From the NCBI RefSeq assembly GCF_001746205.1, contig NZ_MDCO01000001.1, positions 505,896 to 569,895 of the forward strand: a stretch of DNA of 64,000 nucleotides, given 5' to 3'. This document shows, one piece after another, positions 1 through 9,432 of the stretch; within the stretch, counting starts at the first letter, position 1, and every line of letters begins with the position of its first letter. The notes under the pieces are model-generated. The model saw only the letters and a list, made by a program, of their open reading frames with translations. It was not told where the DNA came from and did not search any database. The position numbers and the translations under genes are program-made. The DNA is from Brachyspira hampsonii. GTDB lineage: Bacteria; Spirochaetota; Brachyspiria; Brachyspirales; Brachyspiraceae.

Positions 1-1
1 C

Positions 2-298
2 ACTTCTGGAGGAGAGGCTAATGTTATGAACGGTATAATCAAATTAAAAGAATTAGTTTCAAAATATAATGATAAAATAACAATAATGCCCGGAAGCGGA
101 ATAAATGAAAGAAATATTGAATATATAAAAGACACTCTAAAAGCTAATGAATATCATATGACAGCAAATAAAACAGTTAATAGTTTAATGGAATACAGAA
201 ATGAAAATGTATTTATGGGAGCAGCTTTAAGACCTCCTGAGTTCAGTGTAAAATATACTGATGAGAACAAAGTTAAGAATATAAAATCAAAGCTATAA
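2..298 (+). CDS. cutC: Copper homeostasis protein CutC, C-terminal part
   Basis: The reading frame is open from the left edge of the window, so the gene starts upstream; the ATG at 26 is internal. The visible 98 residues carry the CutC C-terminal barrel signatures: TSGGEAN, then IMPGSGIN, then YHMTANKTV, where other CutC proteins have a FHAS/HxSA-like sequence. CutC is a TIM-barrel cytosolic protein classically linked to copper tolerance, although its exact biochemical role is unsettled. The stop lies 5 bases before azlC, so the genes may be co-transcribed. Family assignment is firm from the motifs; function is family knowledge only. Confidence 0.85.
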   Translation, partial: TSGGEANVMNGIIKLKELVSKYNDKITIMPGSGINERNIEYIKDTLKANEYHMTANKTVNSLMEYRNENVFMGAALRPPEFSVKYTDENKVKNIKSKL

Positions 299-303
299 AT
301 AAT

Positions 304-1017
304 ATGAATACTAAAAAACATGATTTAATTTCGGCATTAAAATATGCTTTTCCTTTTACTATACCTGTTCTTGTAGGGTATATATTTTTGGGTATGGCTT
401 ATGGTGTACTTATGAAAGCTAAAGGTCTTGATACTTGGCTTGCCGTTTTTTTAAGTTTATTTGCCTATTGCGGAAGCATGCAGTATACTGCTATTAATTA
501 TTTGTTTTTAGCCCCTTTTAACCCTTTATATGCTTTTATGCTTACATTAATAGTTAATTCAAGGGTAGGTTTTTATGGAATATCCCTTGCATCAAAATTT
601 CAAAATACAGGAATTATAAAACCTTATTTAATATATACTTTAAGCGATGAAACTTTTTCTATATTATGCTCGGCAGATATACCAGAAAATATAAATAAAA
701 ATGCATTTCTTTTTTTTGTGTCTTTTATAAATCACATGTATTGGAATATAGGTACATTGCTTGGCTGTTTAATAGGCTCTTTTATTACTTTCAATACTAA
801 AGGGCTTGATTTTGTTTTAACTGCTTTATTCGTAGTTATATTTACAGAACAATGGCTTGAAAGTAAAGATCATAGAGGTGCTTTGATTGGGCTTATATGC
901 TCTATACCTATTTTAATATTTAAAACTAATATATTTATAATACTTGCTATGGTATTGATATTCATATCTATAAGTATAATTTATAAATGTAATGAAGATG
1001 GAAAAATATATGAATAA
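304..1017 (+). CDS. azlC: AzlC-type branched-chain amino acid exporter, large subunit
   Basis: A 237-residue very hydrophobic protein with about seven predicted membrane segments. The N-terminal half reads PFTIPVLVGYIFLGMAYG followed by FLSLFAYCGSMQYTA, the hallmark of AzlC/YgaZ, the large subunit of a two-part exporter for branched-chain amino acids or their analogues (azaleucine resistance in Bacillus). The C-terminal half contains VVIFTEQWLESK, also typical. The small subunit AzlD follows directly and overlaps its 3' end, which supports a two-subunit inner-membrane transporter. The start ATG is 5 bases after the cutC stop. The exported substrate cannot be told from sequence. Confidence 0.92.
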   Translation: MNTKKHDLISALKYAFPFTIPVLVGYIFLGMAYGVLMKAKGLDTWLAVFLSLFAYCGSMQYTAINYLFLAPFNPLYAFMLTLIVNSRVGFYGISLASKFQNTGIIKPYLIYTLSDETFSILCSADIPENINKNAFLFFVSFINHMYWNIGTLLGCLIGSFITFNTKGLDFVLTALFVVIFTEQWLESKDHRGALIGLICSIPILIFKTNIFIILAMVLIFISISIIYKCNEDGKIYE

Positions 1018-1339
1018 TACAGAAATATTTGTAACAGCTTTGATGATTGTAATAGCAACTGCTTTTTTAAGGTTTCTTCCTTTTATCATAATAAATAAAT
1101 CATTATCTGAAAATAGATATGTACAGTTTTTAGGGAAAGTGCTTCCTTATTCTATGATAGCACTTCTTGTAATATATTGTTTGAAAGATATAAATATTAT
1201 AAAATTTCCTTATGCATTGCCGGAATTAATATCTATAGCAATTATAATCATTTTGCATGTAATAAAAAGAAATGTTTTAATAAGTATAGGAGCAGGTACT
1301 ATAATTTATATGTTTTTGGTGCAGGTGATATTTGTATAA
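992..1339 (+). CDS. azlD: AzlD-type branched-chain amino acid exporter, small subunit
   Basis: A 115-residue, almost wholly hydrophobic protein with about four membrane segments. The stretch ATAFLRFLPFIIINK near residue 25 is the conserved AzlD entry motif, and VLPYSMIALLVIYCLK matches the second. It partners AzlC in the inner membrane. The frame allows starts at 992, 998 and 1010; none has a strong ribosome site, and all overlap the end of azlC, implying translational coupling. It ends five bases before the convergent lepB stop, with no obvious terminator hairpin between them. Confidence 0.9.
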   Translation: MKMEKYMNNTEIFVTALMIVIATAFLRFLPFIIINKSLSENRYVQFLGKVLPYSMIALLVIYCLKDINIIKFPYALPELISIAIIIILHVIKRNVLISIGAGTIIYMFLVQVIFV

Positions 1340-1344
1340 TAATT

Positions 1345-1875
1345 TTATTCTGAAATATTATTATGATGAAAAATATTATTAAATAGCTGAAATCTTTTTT
1401 TAGGGCTGAAGATTAGTATAACTTGTCCTTTTATATCTTTTTCATCTATAAGCCCAAAATATCTGCTGTCCTCGCTTACCTTTATATTATCTCCCAAAAC
1501 GAAATACTGATTATTTCCTAAAATATAGAGTCCGTCATCTTCGCTTGAAAATATATAATATTCATGTTCTATAAGGTTGTCATTTAAATAAAGTCCGCCG
1601 TCTTTTATTTCTACTTTATCGCCCTCTATTCCTATAACTCTTTTTACGAGATTTGTATCATGATAATTAAATACTACAACATCGAAATTTTTAATTCTAT
1701 TAAATATAAAATTCTTTTTTAAAAGGAGTATTTGATCTCCCTCAAAAAAAGTAGGCTCCATAGATTTATTAGTAACAATATATGTATCAAAGAAAAATAT
1801 TCTAATAAATCCGGCTATCAAAACGGCACTTAATGAAGCTAATATTATCTCTAAAATTTGTTTTTTATTTGTCAT
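1345..1875 (-). CDS. lepB: Signal peptidase I
   Basis: A 176-residue type I signal peptidase that cleaves signal peptides from exported proteins. One N-terminal membrane anchor spans about residues 10-29. The catalytic Ser38 lies in NKSMEPT, and the general-base lysine is Lys78 in LVKRVIGIEGDKV. The later box YFVLGDN.....DSRYFG completes the family pattern. The length is that of the short Gram-positive-like form with a single anchor. It follows the NUDIX gene on the minus strand by 8 bases, so it is probably the last gene of a three-gene run (unknown - NUDIX - lepB). Confidence 0.95.
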   Translation of the reverse strand: MTNKKQILEIILASLSAVLIAGFIRIFFFDTYIVTNKSMEPTFFEGDQILLLKKNFIFNRIKNFDVVVFNYHDTNLVKRVIGIEGDKVEIKDGGLYLNDNLIEHEYYIFSSEDDGLYILGNNQYFVLGDNIKVSEDSRYFGLIDEKDIKGQVILIFSPKKRFQLFNNIFHHNNISE

Positions 1876-1883
1876 ATAAAAAA

Positions 1884-2450
1884 TTAAAAATTATTAATGT
1901 AATAAGAAAAAGCATCTTTTGCAGATTCAAAAGCTATTTTTTCAAAATCAATATCTTCCCTTTTTATAAAAATAACTTTTGAAGCATCATCATTCGCAGC
2001 AGCATCTGGGATATAATCTAATTTTGAATAAAAGAATATATCTGTTGTAACATACATAATACCATCATATATATATTCATTAGCTCCGCTCATAAAAAAA
2101 TGTATATCATTTAATTTTATATTTGTCTCCTCAAAAACTTCCCTAACAGCAGTGTCTTCAGCCCTTTCATAAGGCTCGCAAAAACCTCCCGGCATATCTA
2201 TATAACCTTTTTTAGGTTCAAATTTCCTTTCAACGAATACTATCCCATTTGGTGTTTCTATTACAACTCCTACAGCTGATGCCGGATTAATAAAATATGT
2301 TCTTTTACATTTTGAACATTGAAAAATCTTTATATCATTAAAAATAAAAGAATCTTTTTCTCCGCAATAAGGACAATATTTAAATTGATATTTAATATGT
2401 TCTTTTATTTTTAACGCATTTGTAAAATTATTATTAGTATGTTCTTGCAT
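1884..2450 (-). CDS. NUDIX hydrolase with N-terminal zinc ribbon
   Basis: A 188-residue protein. Residues 26-60 form a zinc ribbon (CPYCGE ... CSKCKRTYF). A NUDIX domain follows, with the box GGFCEPYERAEDTAVREVFE and the EE/E metal-binding glutamates. NUDIX enzymes hydrolyse nucleoside diphosphates linked to another group, and the ribbon-plus-NUDIX layout is seen in NADH pyrophosphatase-like and ADP-ribose-type enzymes. The substrate cannot be assigned here: the SQPWPFxS motif that marks NudC-type NADH enzymes is not apparent. The gene overlaps the upstream unknown gene by 17 bases. Confidence 0.88.
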   Translation of the reverse strand: MQEHTNNNFTNALKIKEHIKYQFKYCPYCGEKDSFIFNDIKIFQCSKCKRTYFINPASAVGVVIETPNGIVFVERKFEPKKGYIDMPGGFCEPYERAEDTAVREVFEETNIKLNDIHFFMSGANEYIYDGIMYVTTDIFFYSKLDYIPDAAANDDASKVIFIKREDIDFEKIAFESAKDAFSYYINNF

Positions 2451-3480
2451 AATTTTTATTAATATAATATGAAGCTATATTTTTAGCTTTGCATATAAAT
2501 ACATCAGATTGTCCCCATATACCAAAAGGTGCTCTTTCAAAAGATACATTATGAATATCAGCAACATTTACATTTTCATAGTTATAATTATTAGGATCTA
2601 CATTATAAAAATCATATATATAATAGTAGTCTACTTTCATATCATTCATTTTTTCATCTATTAAAGTTTCCATTTCTTCTATTGTACTTGCCACTATATA
2701 GTATGTAGACATAAAGGTTCTTTTCTGACATTTTCCTAAGCCCTTAACCGTAACATTCCACCATTTAGGCATTTTTATAATATTATTTAAATCATTTAAA
2801 TTGACAGTAGTGAATCCATAATCTGATTTTAGATTATTTATGATATCATAGTAATCAAAAATATATTCATAATTCTCAGAACAGCCCTCATCTGCCACTA
2901 TAGATGATAAAGAATAATGTATATGTTCATAATCGCTGATGAAAGAAACTTCATCATTAAAGAGTTTATATGAATTTAATATACGGTTAATTTTTTTTAT
3001 ATTTTTATATGATGTGTTAATTTCTATTTCTTTATTTAAATTGATAAAAATTTCAAATTCAGTAAGCTCATCTATAACGCCAAATCCAACGAATCCGCAT
3101 TCAATCCATAATTCATTATATCTTTTAAATACTTTTCTTATTTCATTTAATGAGATATCCGGATCACTCATAAGAACATCGAAATCTCTATTAACATCTT
3201 CACTGATTCTTTCTATAACCATGGTACCGTAAGATGGAAATAATTTTAATAATTTCATATACAATGAAAATATTTTTTCTGCTGAAACGGATATTTTATA
3301 TGAATATATATCACCGTTATCAGTGTTTTTTAATTCTATTTTTGTACCCTCCATTGGGTAAACATATTCACTAGGCACTATGCCTAATGGTATATTAAAT
3401 TTATCTATAATAATCCTTCTTGATTTTATTTTGTTTAAGATCCTTCTTCTTTTCTCACTTTTTTCAAAATAACTATGCAC
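2434..3480 (-). CDS. Conserved-looking protein of unknown function
   Basis: A soluble acidic protein of about 348 residues that I do not recognise. It has no signal peptide, membrane segment or catalytic motif that I can name. The frame also opens at a TTG at 3495, but a GTG at 3480 has a GGAG ribosome site about seven bases upstream on the minus strand, so I place the start there. The N-terminus is basic (KRRRILNKIKSRR) and the rest is rich in Tyr, Asp and Asn. It overlaps the NUDIX gene by 17 bases, implying co-expression with NUDIX and lepB. No function is inferred. Confidence 0.7.
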   Translation of the reverse strand: MHSYFEKSEKRRRILNKIKSRRIIIDKFNIPLGIVPSEYVYPMEGTKIELKNTDNGDIYSYKISVSAEKIFSLYMKLLKLFPSYGTMVIERISEDVNRDFDVLMSDPDISLNEIRKVFKRYNELWIECGFVGFGVIDELTEFEIFINLNKEIEINTSYKNIKKINRILNSYKLFNDEVSFISDYEHIHYSLSSIVADEGCSENYEYIFDYYDIINNLKSDYGFTTVNLNDLNNIIKMPKWWNVTVKGLGKCQKRTFMSTYYIVASTIEEMETLIDEKMNDMKVDYYYIYDFYNVDPNNYNYENVNVADIHNVSFERAPFGIWGQSDVFICKAKNIASYYINKNYARTY

Positions 3481-3602
3481 TGTAGGTCTCCGCAAAACAT
3501 ATTCATACTATAATAATAAAAAACAAAATTTTGTCAAGTAATAAATATCTAAAATAAATTGATTCTGAATTATATAGTTTTATTAATAAATATTAAAAAT
3601 AC

Positions 3603-3630
3603 TTGACTTTTTTTAAAATATTTTTATATT
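3603..3630 (+). promoter_or_regulatory. Candidate sigma-70 promoter for dnaG-rpoD
   Basis: TTGACT at 3603-3608 and TATATT at 3625-3630 are separated by 16 bases, about 75 bases before the dnaG start. The match is good, but the region is so AT-rich that chance -10 boxes are common. Confidence 0.5.
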
Positions 3631-3705
3631 TATGGATATTTATTTATGTGGATAATATATAATTTTTAATATTGCTGTATCCGATTAATATATAGATATT
3701 AAAGT

Positions 3706-5520
3706 TTGAGTTTATTTATTGTGGATAATTTATTTATTGAAAAATTAAATAATCTATTGTCTAGGGTATCTTTAATTGACATATTAAGTGATAGATATAA
3801 AGTAATACATAGAGGGGGAAGTCAATATACTGTACAATGCCCTTTTCATAAAGACGGACAAGAAACTAATCCTTCTATGTCGGTTGATGATTCTAAAGGC
3901 GTGTATCAATGTTTTACCTGCGGGGCTAAAGGCAATGTTATTACATACCTTAAAGAAAAAGAGAATAAATCATTTAAAGAGGCTGTACAGTATTTAGGCA
4001 ATAGATTTTCAGTTGATGTAAGCGGATTTTTTTCTGCAAAAACTACACAAAAAGATAAAATATATTTAGAAAGCAGAAGAATTAACAGAATAGCATGCAA
4101 CTTTTTTGGGAAAAACCTGTTTTTAAAAGATAAGAATGGTAATTATTTCTATAAAGATGCTGAAAAATACTTGAAATCAAGAAAGATACCATTCTCTATT
4201 ATAAAAGAGTTTAGAATAGGGTATGCACCTCCTAGTTGGAATGCTTTGATGAATGCATTAATAGAGAATAAAATTACAGTAAATAATATGAATATATTGG
4301 GTTTGGTTAGCGTAAGCAAGAATAACCCTAATCATTATTATGATACATTTGTTAATAGAATAATGTTTCCTATAATAAATGAACGAGAGGAGATAGTAGG
4401 TTTCGGAGGAAGAAGTATAGATGGTAAAGAGCCTAAATACCTTAATTCTAAAGAAAGCCTAATATTTAAAAAGAAATCTTCATTATATGGAATAAATATT
4501 GCTAAATCATACATAATGAAGCAAGATGAAGTAATATTAGTTGAAGGCTATATGGATACTATAGCATGCCATAAAATGGGGATAAAAAATGTTGTTGGTA
4601 CTTTGGGTACGGCAATTACAGAGGAGCATGCAAGAGAAATAAAAAAATACACTAAAAATGTGGTACTTGCTTTAGATAGCGATGAAGCTGGTATAAAAGC
4701 TGCTAAATCTGCTGTAATTACATTGTTAAAGTCTGATTTAAAATTGACTATTTTATGTGTAAAAGAAACTAAAGATTTAGATGAATTTTTTACAGTTTAT
4801 AGCAGAAGCCGGTTTGATATATTACATAATAATAAACTAAATTGGTATGATTTTGTTATAGATAGTGAGATAAAAAAAGATATTCTTTCCTTATCTATAG
4901 CAGAAAAATTAGATATTATTAATGGTTTTTATAAATATTTAGATGCTGTAAAAAGTGAAACAGAGAAACAAATGATAATTTCATATATAGCTTCTAAACT
5001 TAATGTTGATAGAGAAGCTTTTAATAAGGACTATTTAAATACATATAATGCAAATCAGCATGCTTCCGTTATAAAAGATGACAAAAAAGTAAAAAATGTA
5101 GATAATAAATTTTATTATGAAAATAGTTTAATATATTTACTTGCTCTGAATCCTTCTTTAATTAAAGAGGCTGAAAGAGAAATTAGTGTAGATCTTATTA
5201 AAAAAGATATAACAAGAGAATTTTATATAAGACTCTTAACTCTTAATAAAGATGCAAGTGTTGAAGATGCTCTTAATGTATTAGGAAATGAGCATATAGC
5301 CAAGCAGATTTTGAGCAAGCAAAAATTATATAGTGAAAATATATATGAAAAACTGGAGGAGCTTATTATTAAAATTAAAAGCGGCTGCATAGACTCCGAA
5401 AAAAAAGAAGTACAAAATAGTATCAATTTGGATAATTTAGATAATATTTATGAGGCAGCTCGCAGAATAAGTTTACTTAATAAGCAAAAAGAAAAATTAC
5501 ATCAAGGAAGTGATTTATGA
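3706..5520 (+). CDS. dnaG: DNA primase
   Basis: A protein of about 604 residues that makes RNA primers at the replication fork. The N-terminal CHC2 zinc domain has C45-P-F-H48 and C69-F-T-C72. The catalytic core and TOPRIM domain follow; VILVEGYMD starts near residue 275 and ALDSDEAG near 322, giving the metal-binding Glu and Asp-x-Asp. The C-terminal part, which binds DnaB helicase, is less conserved. The start is uncertain: TTG at 3706 opens the frame, GTG at 3721 is an alternative, and neither has a clear ribosome site. The TGA stop overlaps the rpoD ATG, so the two genes form the classic macromolecular-synthesis pair, here without rpsU. Confidence 0.96.
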   Translation: MSLFIVDNLFIEKLNNLLSRVSLIDILSDRYKVIHRGGSQYTVQCPFHKDGQETNPSMSVDDSKGVYQCFTCGAKGNVITYLKEKENKSFKEAVQYLGNRFSVDVSGFFSAKTTQKDKIYLESRRINRIACNFFGKNLFLKDKNGNYFYKDAEKYLKSRKIPFSIIKEFRIGYAPPSWNALMNALIENKITVNNMNILGLVSVSKNNPNHYYDTFVNRIMFPIINEREEIVGFGGRSIDGKEPKYLNSKESLIFKKKSSLYGINIAKSYIMKQDEVILVEGYMDTIACHKMGIKNVVGTLGTAITEEHAREIKKYTKNVVLALDSDEAGIKAAKSAVITLLKSDLKLTILCVKETKDLDEFFTVYSRSRFDILHNNKLNWYDFVIDSEIKKDILSLSIAEKLDIINGFYKYLDAVKSETEKQMIISYIASKLNVDREAFNKDYLNTYNANQHASVIKDDKKVKNVDNKFYYENSLIYLLALNPSLIKEAEREISVDLIKKDITREFYIRLLTLNKDASVEDALNVLGNEHIAKQILSKQKLYSENIYEKLEELIIKIKSGCIDSEKKEVQNSINLDNLDNIYEAARRISLLNKQKEKLHQGSDL

Positions 5521-7280
5521 TGACAGAAGAAGATTGCGATCTTTTGATTAAAAATAATGAAAAGATTAGAAAATTACTTGAAAAAGGAAATGCAAATAAA
5601 TATCTTACATTTAAAGAGATTAACGGTGCCATTGATAATATGGATACTGATGTAATGGATATACTTTTTCAATTATTAGCTGCAAGAAAAATTGTTATCG
5701 TTGAAGACAAAAGAGAGTTTGAAAGCCTTTCTAAAAATCAAAATAAAATTGATGATGCTGCTAAATTCATACATGTTGAGGATAAGGTTGGAAATAATGA
5801 TGATCCTATAAGGCTTTATCTTAAAGAAATTGGAAAGGTTAGTCTGCTTACTCATGATGACGAGGTAGATTATTCAAAGAAGATTGAATCAGGAGAATCT
5901 GAAATTGAAAATATAATCTTAAATACTCATCTTGTAGTAGGGGAAGTATTGAATACTATTAAAAATGTACAGATAGGAAAAGTTTCTATACATGAAATAT
6001 TAGAACCTCCTAGGATATATAATGTTTCTACTCAGGAAAAGAGAAAATTAGAGAGAAAGTATAAAAACTTTGAAAAAGAGTATGTATTATTAGCTGAAAA
6101 ATACATTGCTTTGGATAAGAGAATAAAGAAAATTACAACTCAAAAGACTATTAAAGCTCTTACTAAGGAACAGCAGGAAGTTAAAGATAGTATAGTAAAA
6201 CTTTTAAGTAAAGTAAGATTAAACAGAATGGAAATAGACAGAATAGCTGAAAAGTTAAAGTTCTATTTGCATAGAATAAATCAGATAGAAGAGTATTTTG
6301 AAAAACTTAAAAAAAGATACTATAAAGAAATATCTGACTTTGAAAATTATTATAAAGAGATAGAAGCTGGTAATAAAGATATATACATAAGACTTGTAGA
6401 TGACTTTAATATTACTCCTGAAGCTATAGAGGCTGTTATAACTAGCTTTCATAAAGCACAGGTTCGTATGGCTGATATTTATGATGAAGTTCGTATTGAT
6501 AAAGAAACTTTGGTTGAATGGGTTCGTAAAATAGATTCATCAAGAAGAAAGATCGCTCAGGCTAAAGATCATATTGTTAAAGCTAATTTAAGACTTGTTA
6601 TAGCAATAGCAAAAAAGTATGTTAATAGAGGGCTTCATTTCTTTGATTTAGTTCAGGAAGGTAATATCGGACTTATCAAGGCTGTAGATAAATTTGAATA
6701 CAAAAAAGGATATAAATTTTCTACTTATGCTACTTGGTGGATTCGTCAGGCTATTACTCGTTCTATAAGTGATCAGGCTAGGACTATAAGGGTTCCTGTT
6801 CATATGATAGAACAAATTAACAAAGTTCAAAGGGTGTTAAGGCAGTATATGCAGCAGCATGGCAGAGAGCCTTCTATTCAGGAAATAGCAAAGGCTTTAA
6901 GCTGGCCTGAAAGCAGGGTTAAAAGTGTAAGAAATGTTGCTAAAGATCCTGTTTCTCTAAACGCTCCTATAGGTGATGAAGAAGATACTATTTTGGGTGA
7001 GTTAATAGAGGATAAAGAATTTGAAAGTCCTCAAAATATTACTACTTTCAAAATCTTAAGAAAGCAAATAGACTCAATACTTGATAGCCTCCCTGACAGA
7101 GAACAAAAGGTTATAAGAATGCGTTTTGGTCTTGTTGATGGTTATTCTCATACTCTTGAAGAAGTGGGATATGTATTCAAAGTTACTAGAGAGCGTATTC
7201 GTCAGATAGAAGCTAAGGCTATAAGAAGATTAAGGGCTCAGTCAAAGAAAAAAGAATTAAAAGATTTTCTTGATTCTTAA
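5517..7280 (+). CDS. rpoD: Housekeeping RNA polymerase sigma factor (sigma-70)
   Basis: A 587-residue primary sigma factor. Region 1.2 reads [12 protein letters not shown] (about residue 95). A long lysine- and glutamate-rich insertion sits between regions 1.2 and 2. Region 2 is near-perfect: [32 protein letters not shown] and [15 protein letters not shown]. Region 3 follows from [15 protein letters not shown]. Region 4.2 ends with a helix-turn-helix in [18 protein letters not shown]. The ATG overlaps the dnaG stop (ATGA), so translation is probably coupled. A strong terminator follows at 7301. It should recognise the TTGACA/TATAAT promoters seen elsewhere in the window. Confidence 0.97.
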   Translation: MMTEEDCDLLIKNNEKIRKLLEKGNANKYLTFKEINGAIDNMDTDVMDILFQLLAARKIVIVEDKREFESLSKNQNKIDDAAKFIHVEDKVGNNDDPIRLYLKEIGKVSLLTHDDEVDYSKKIESGESEIENIILNTHLVVGEVLNTIKNVQIGKVSIHEILEPPRIYNVSTQEKRKLERKYKNFEKEYVLLAEKYIALDKRIKKITTQKTIKALTKEQQEVKDSIVKLLSKVRLNRMEIDRIAEKLKFYLHRINQIEEYFEKLKKRYYKEISDFENYYKEIEAGNKDIYIRLVDDFNITPEAIEAVITSFHKAQVRMADIYDEVRIDKETLVEWVRKIDSSRRKIAQAKDHIVKANLRLVIAIAKKYVNRGLHFFDLVQEGNIGLIKAVDKFEYKKGYKFSTYATWWIRQAITRSISDQARTIRVPVHMIEQINKVQRVLRQYMQQHGREPSIQEIAKALSWPESRVKSVRNVAKDPVSLNAPIGDEEDTILGELIEDKEFESPQNITTFKILRKQIDSILDSLPDREQKVIRMRFGLVDGYSHTLEEVGYVFKVTRERIRQIEAKAIRRLRAQSKKKELKDFLDS

Positions 7281-7300
7281 TATCTAAACTAAAAAATTTC

Positions 7301-7330
7301 AAAGGAGGCATTTTTTAAGCCTCCTTTTTT
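7301..7330 (+). terminator. Rho-independent terminator after rpoD
   Basis: A 9-bp perfect stem (AAAGGAGGC / GCCTCCTTT, arms 7301-7309 and 7319-7327) is followed by a T run, 20 bases after the rpoD stop. Confidence 0.92.
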
Positions 7331-7359
7331 CATGTATAAATTCATAAATTAAATAAAAA

Positions 7360-7462
7360 ACTTGGGCGGGCATGCTTTTTTTGTTTAAGTATCTAGTATA
7401 AATAAAGCCAAAAAATTCAAATTAATACAAAAAGTATAAAGGGCGGGGTATGTAAATAACTT
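7360..7462 (+). repeat. Partial copy (A) of GC-punctuated dispersed repeat
   Basis: Two islands of G-rich sequence in AT-rich DNA: ACTTGGGCGGGCATGC near 7360-7375 and AAAGGGCGGGGTATGTAAAT at 7438-7457. The same two blocks, in the same order and with similar spacing, recur at 9610/9691, 12431/12511 and 33734/33815. The matching inverted blocks found in the other arrays are missing here, so this is a half copy. The rest of the 7331-7680 gap is plain AT-rich DNA in which I see no gene. Confidence 0.75.
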
Positions 7463-7682
7463 TTTAAACCTATTTTTTGATATATAAATAATATTAAATT
7501 ATAACAACTAAGTATTAATCAATTTAATTTTGAAACCATTTTTAATTATATAATAGAAATTTTAAGTTATATGTATGAAATGTAATATATTATGATATTT
7601 TATATAATAAATTTAAATATAATATATAAAAATATAATATAGATAGTTGTAATAAATTGGTGTTTAATATATAGTATTATTA

Positions 7683-7704
7683 TACAGTATAGAAAAATAC
7701 TGTA
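7683..7704. promoter_or_regulatory. Perfect dyad just upstream of the small-gene operon (candidate operator or hairpin)
   Basis: TACAGTAT (7683-7690) and ATACTGTA (7697-7704) are perfect inverted arms around AGAAAA. The dyad ends two bases before the AGGAG ribosome site (7707-7711) of the gene at 7718. It could be a repressor operator or an RNA hairpin that modulates translation. The protein that might bind it is unknown. Confidence 0.5.
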
Positions 7705-7717
7705 ATAGGAGTACGAT

Positions 7718-7942
7718 ATGAAAACTTTTCAAAAAAACATCTATTACAAAAAACTCATAAAAAACATATTAGATAATATTAAGGAGGATGATTATTTTTA
7801 CAACAAAAAAACTAATTGGGAGGAATGGGTTATAATGCGTGTTGATATAAAGAATGCCATTAGACAGTTAGAAGATATTGATGCAGAAAATTATAAGCCT
7901 GAAGTTCTTGATAAAATATTATGTATTTTAGAGGAGTATTAA
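7718..7942 (+). CDS. Small protein of unknown function (74 residues)
   Basis: A short basic-then-acidic protein with no motif I recognise. The ATG at 7718 has AGGAG seven bases upstream. A second ATG at 7834, preceded by GGGAGG, would give only about 35 residues, beginning MRVDIKNAIRQLEDID; this C-terminal part looks like a small helical domain. The gene sits 4 bases before the sigma region 4-like gene and behind a perfect dyad, so the two form a small regulated operon. The setting resembles phage-type small gene pairs, but nothing in this protein itself proves that. Confidence 0.6.
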   Translation: MKTFQKNIYYKKLIKNILDNIKEDDYFYNKKTNWEEWVIMRVDIKNAIRQLEDIDAENYKPEVLDKILCILEEY

Positions 7943-7946
7943 TATA

Positions 7947-8324
7947 ATGTGTAACTTATGTTCTAAATATGATACTTGTAAAAAGCTTTGTAATGATGTG
8001 TTAAAAGAGATTAATAAGAGTTTAGGTACTAGGAAAGTTAATTTAGATAGGACAGACAGTAGGGAGAGCATATTAACGAACGATGATCTGGATAATATAC
8101 TTTATACGAATGCTTTAACTGATAGTGAATACAGCAGGGTTTCAAATTTAATAATAGCCATACTTACACCAAAACAAAAAAGAATAATGAAATTATTTGC
8201 AGAGGGGAGAAGTCAGGAGGAGCTGGCAAAATCACTTAATGTAACTCAGTCGGCAGTATCTCAATATTTAAGTGCTATAAAAAGAGAGATATCAAAACAG
8301 TTTAATATGGTAATAAATATATAA
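7947..8324 (+). CDS. Small sigma region 4-like helix-turn-helix protein with Cys-rich N-terminus
   Basis: A 125-residue protein. The N-terminus MCNLCSKYDTCKKLC has four cysteines (2, 5, 11, 15) that could bind a metal. Residues 70-115 form a sigma-70 region 4-type helix-turn-helix: LTPKQKRIMKLFAEGRSQEELAKSL, then NVTQSAVSQYLSAIKREI. Regions 2 and 3 are absent, so it is not a complete sigma factor. Similar Cys-rich plus region 4 layouts occur in phage late-gene or packaging-associated regulators (family knowledge, from memory). It may act on its own operon through the upstream dyad, which is inference. It ends 36 bases before the flaB terminator hairpin. Confidence 0.75.
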   Translation: MCNLCSKYDTCKKLCNDVLKEINKSLGTRKVNLDRTDSRESILTNDDLDNILYTNALTDSEYSRVSNLIIAILTPKQKRIMKLFAEGRSQEELAKSLNVTQSAVSQYLSAIKREISKQFNMVINI

Positions 8325-8353
8325 TTAAGAAATTTGATCATTAATTAGAGTAT

Positions 8354-8385
8354 AAAAAAGGGGACATTCAATTAAGAATGTCCCC
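8354..8385 (-). terminator. Terminator of flaB
   Basis: A 10-bp perfect stem GGGGACATTC / GAATGTCCCC (8360-8369, 8376-8385) with a six-base loop. On the minus strand it is followed by a T run, which assigns it mainly to flaB. It may also stop the convergent gene at 7947. Confidence 0.9.
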
Positions 8386-8421
8386 TATATGGTTAATACT
8401 ACAAAACTAATTGAAAATTAA

Positions 8422-9294
8422 TTATTGTAATAATCTAAGAGCACCTTGTGGTAACTGATTAGCTTGAGCAAGCATAGACAAGTTAGCTTGGTTAAGAATT
8501 TGGTCTTTAGCAAGTTTAACTGATGCTTCAGCCATATCTGTATCACGAATTCTGCTTTCAGAAGCCTGCATGTTTTCGTATCCAACCATTAAGCCTTGAG
8601 CTGTCATTTCTAATCTGTTTTGATAAGCACCTAAGTCAGATCTTTGTTTTAATACTTTAAGAAGAGCTTCATCTACCATACCAATTACAGAGTTAGCTTT
8701 AGCTGGGCTAGAAACGCTGATGAATGTAGCTGTAACAGCAGGACCTACTGGGTTTTTAAGTCCAAGAGCTTGGCTGTTCATAGTACCGATATAAACGCGT
8801 TTTCTTTCGTCCATATTAGCACCGATGTGTAACCACATAGAAGCTGTAGGAGTGTTTTCACCTGTAGATCTAGCGAATCTTCCAGTTAACATGTTAAGCT
8901 TGTTGAATTGAGCTTGTGAAGCAACTCTGTCGATTTCGTCTACTAACTGAGAAACTTCGATTTGTACATAAAGTCTGTCTTCATCAGTATAGATACCATT
9001 AGCTGCTTGTATAGCTAATTCACGAATTCTTTGAAGAATGTTAGTAGTTTCTTCTAAGTATCCTTCAGTAGTTTGAATGAAAGATATACCGTCTTGAGTA
9101 TTTCTTTCAGCCATACGCAAACCGCGGATCTGAGTTCTCATTTTTTCTGATACTGCTAATCCACTAGCATCATCTCCAGCTTGATTAATTCTCATACCGC
9201 TAGAAATTTGAGCTGCATCTTTTTTAAGATCTACTTGGCGGAATTTTAAAGTGCGTTGTGCGTTTATAGCACTTATATTATTGTTGATAACCAT
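8422..9294 (-). CDS. flaB: Periplasmic flagellar core filament protein FlaB
   Basis: A 290-residue flagellin of the spirochaetal FlaB class, which forms the core of the periplasmic flagellar filament. The N-terminal D0/D1 helices begin [16 protein letters not shown] and contain [22 protein letters not shown]. The C-terminal D1/D0 helices include [19 protein letters not shown] and end [18 protein letters not shown]. The surface-exposed middle found in enteric flagellins is replaced by a short segment (about residues 140-195), as usual for FlaB. There is no signal peptide, consistent with export by the flagellar type III system. The ATG has an excellent ribosome site (GGAGGAACCAT). Upstream lie a leader hairpin and a sigma-28-like promoter. 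Brachyspira has several FlaB paralogues, and I cannot say which one this is. Confidence 0.96.
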   Translation of the reverse strand: MVINNNISAINAQRTLKFRQVDLKKDAAQISSGMRINQAGDDASGLAVSEKMRTQIRGLRMAERNTQDGISFIQTTEGYLEETTNILQRIRELAIQAANGIYTDEDRLYVQIEVSQLVDEIDRVASQAQFNKLNMLTGRFARSTGENTPTASMWLHIGANMDERKRVYIGTMNSQALGLKNPVGPAVTATFISVSSPAKANSVIGMVDEALLKVLKQRSDLGAYQNRLEMTAQGLMVGYENMQASESRIRDTDMAEASVKLAKDQILNQANLSMLAQANQLPQGALRLLQ

Positions 9295-9316
9295 ATGGTT
9301 CCTCCATGAATTATTT

Positions 9317-9342
9317 ATATGTGTTCTTCCCTGAACACATAT
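9317..9342 (-). promoter_or_regulatory. flaB leader hairpin with CsrA-type loop
   Basis: The leader RNA of flaB can form a perfect 10-bp stem (arms 9317-9326 and 9333-9342) whose six-base loop reads AGGGAA on the mRNA strand. This is the A-N-GGA core that CsrA binds in hairpin loops. A second A-N-GGA (ATGGAGGA) overlaps the ribosome site at about 9300-9308. Two sites arranged this way match the CsrA-regulated flagellin (hag) leader of Bacillus. CsrA binding here is inference. Confidence 0.65.
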
Positions 9343-9345
9343 TTA

Positions 9346-9372
9346 TTATCGGTTATAGCTTTTTAATTATTA
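9346..9372 (-). promoter_or_regulatory. Candidate sigma-28 (FliA) promoter of flaB
   Basis: On the minus strand ACCGATAA (9346-9353) matches the sigma-28 -10 element GCCGATAA in seven of eight bases. A weak -35 (TAAT, 9369-9372) lies 15 bases upstream. Transcription would start just before the leader hairpin. Confidence 0.6.
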
Positions 9373-9432
9373 ATTTTTTTTAGTTAAATAAAAATTTTTT
9401 TCTTCAGTTTTATTAAAAAATATATGCTAATA

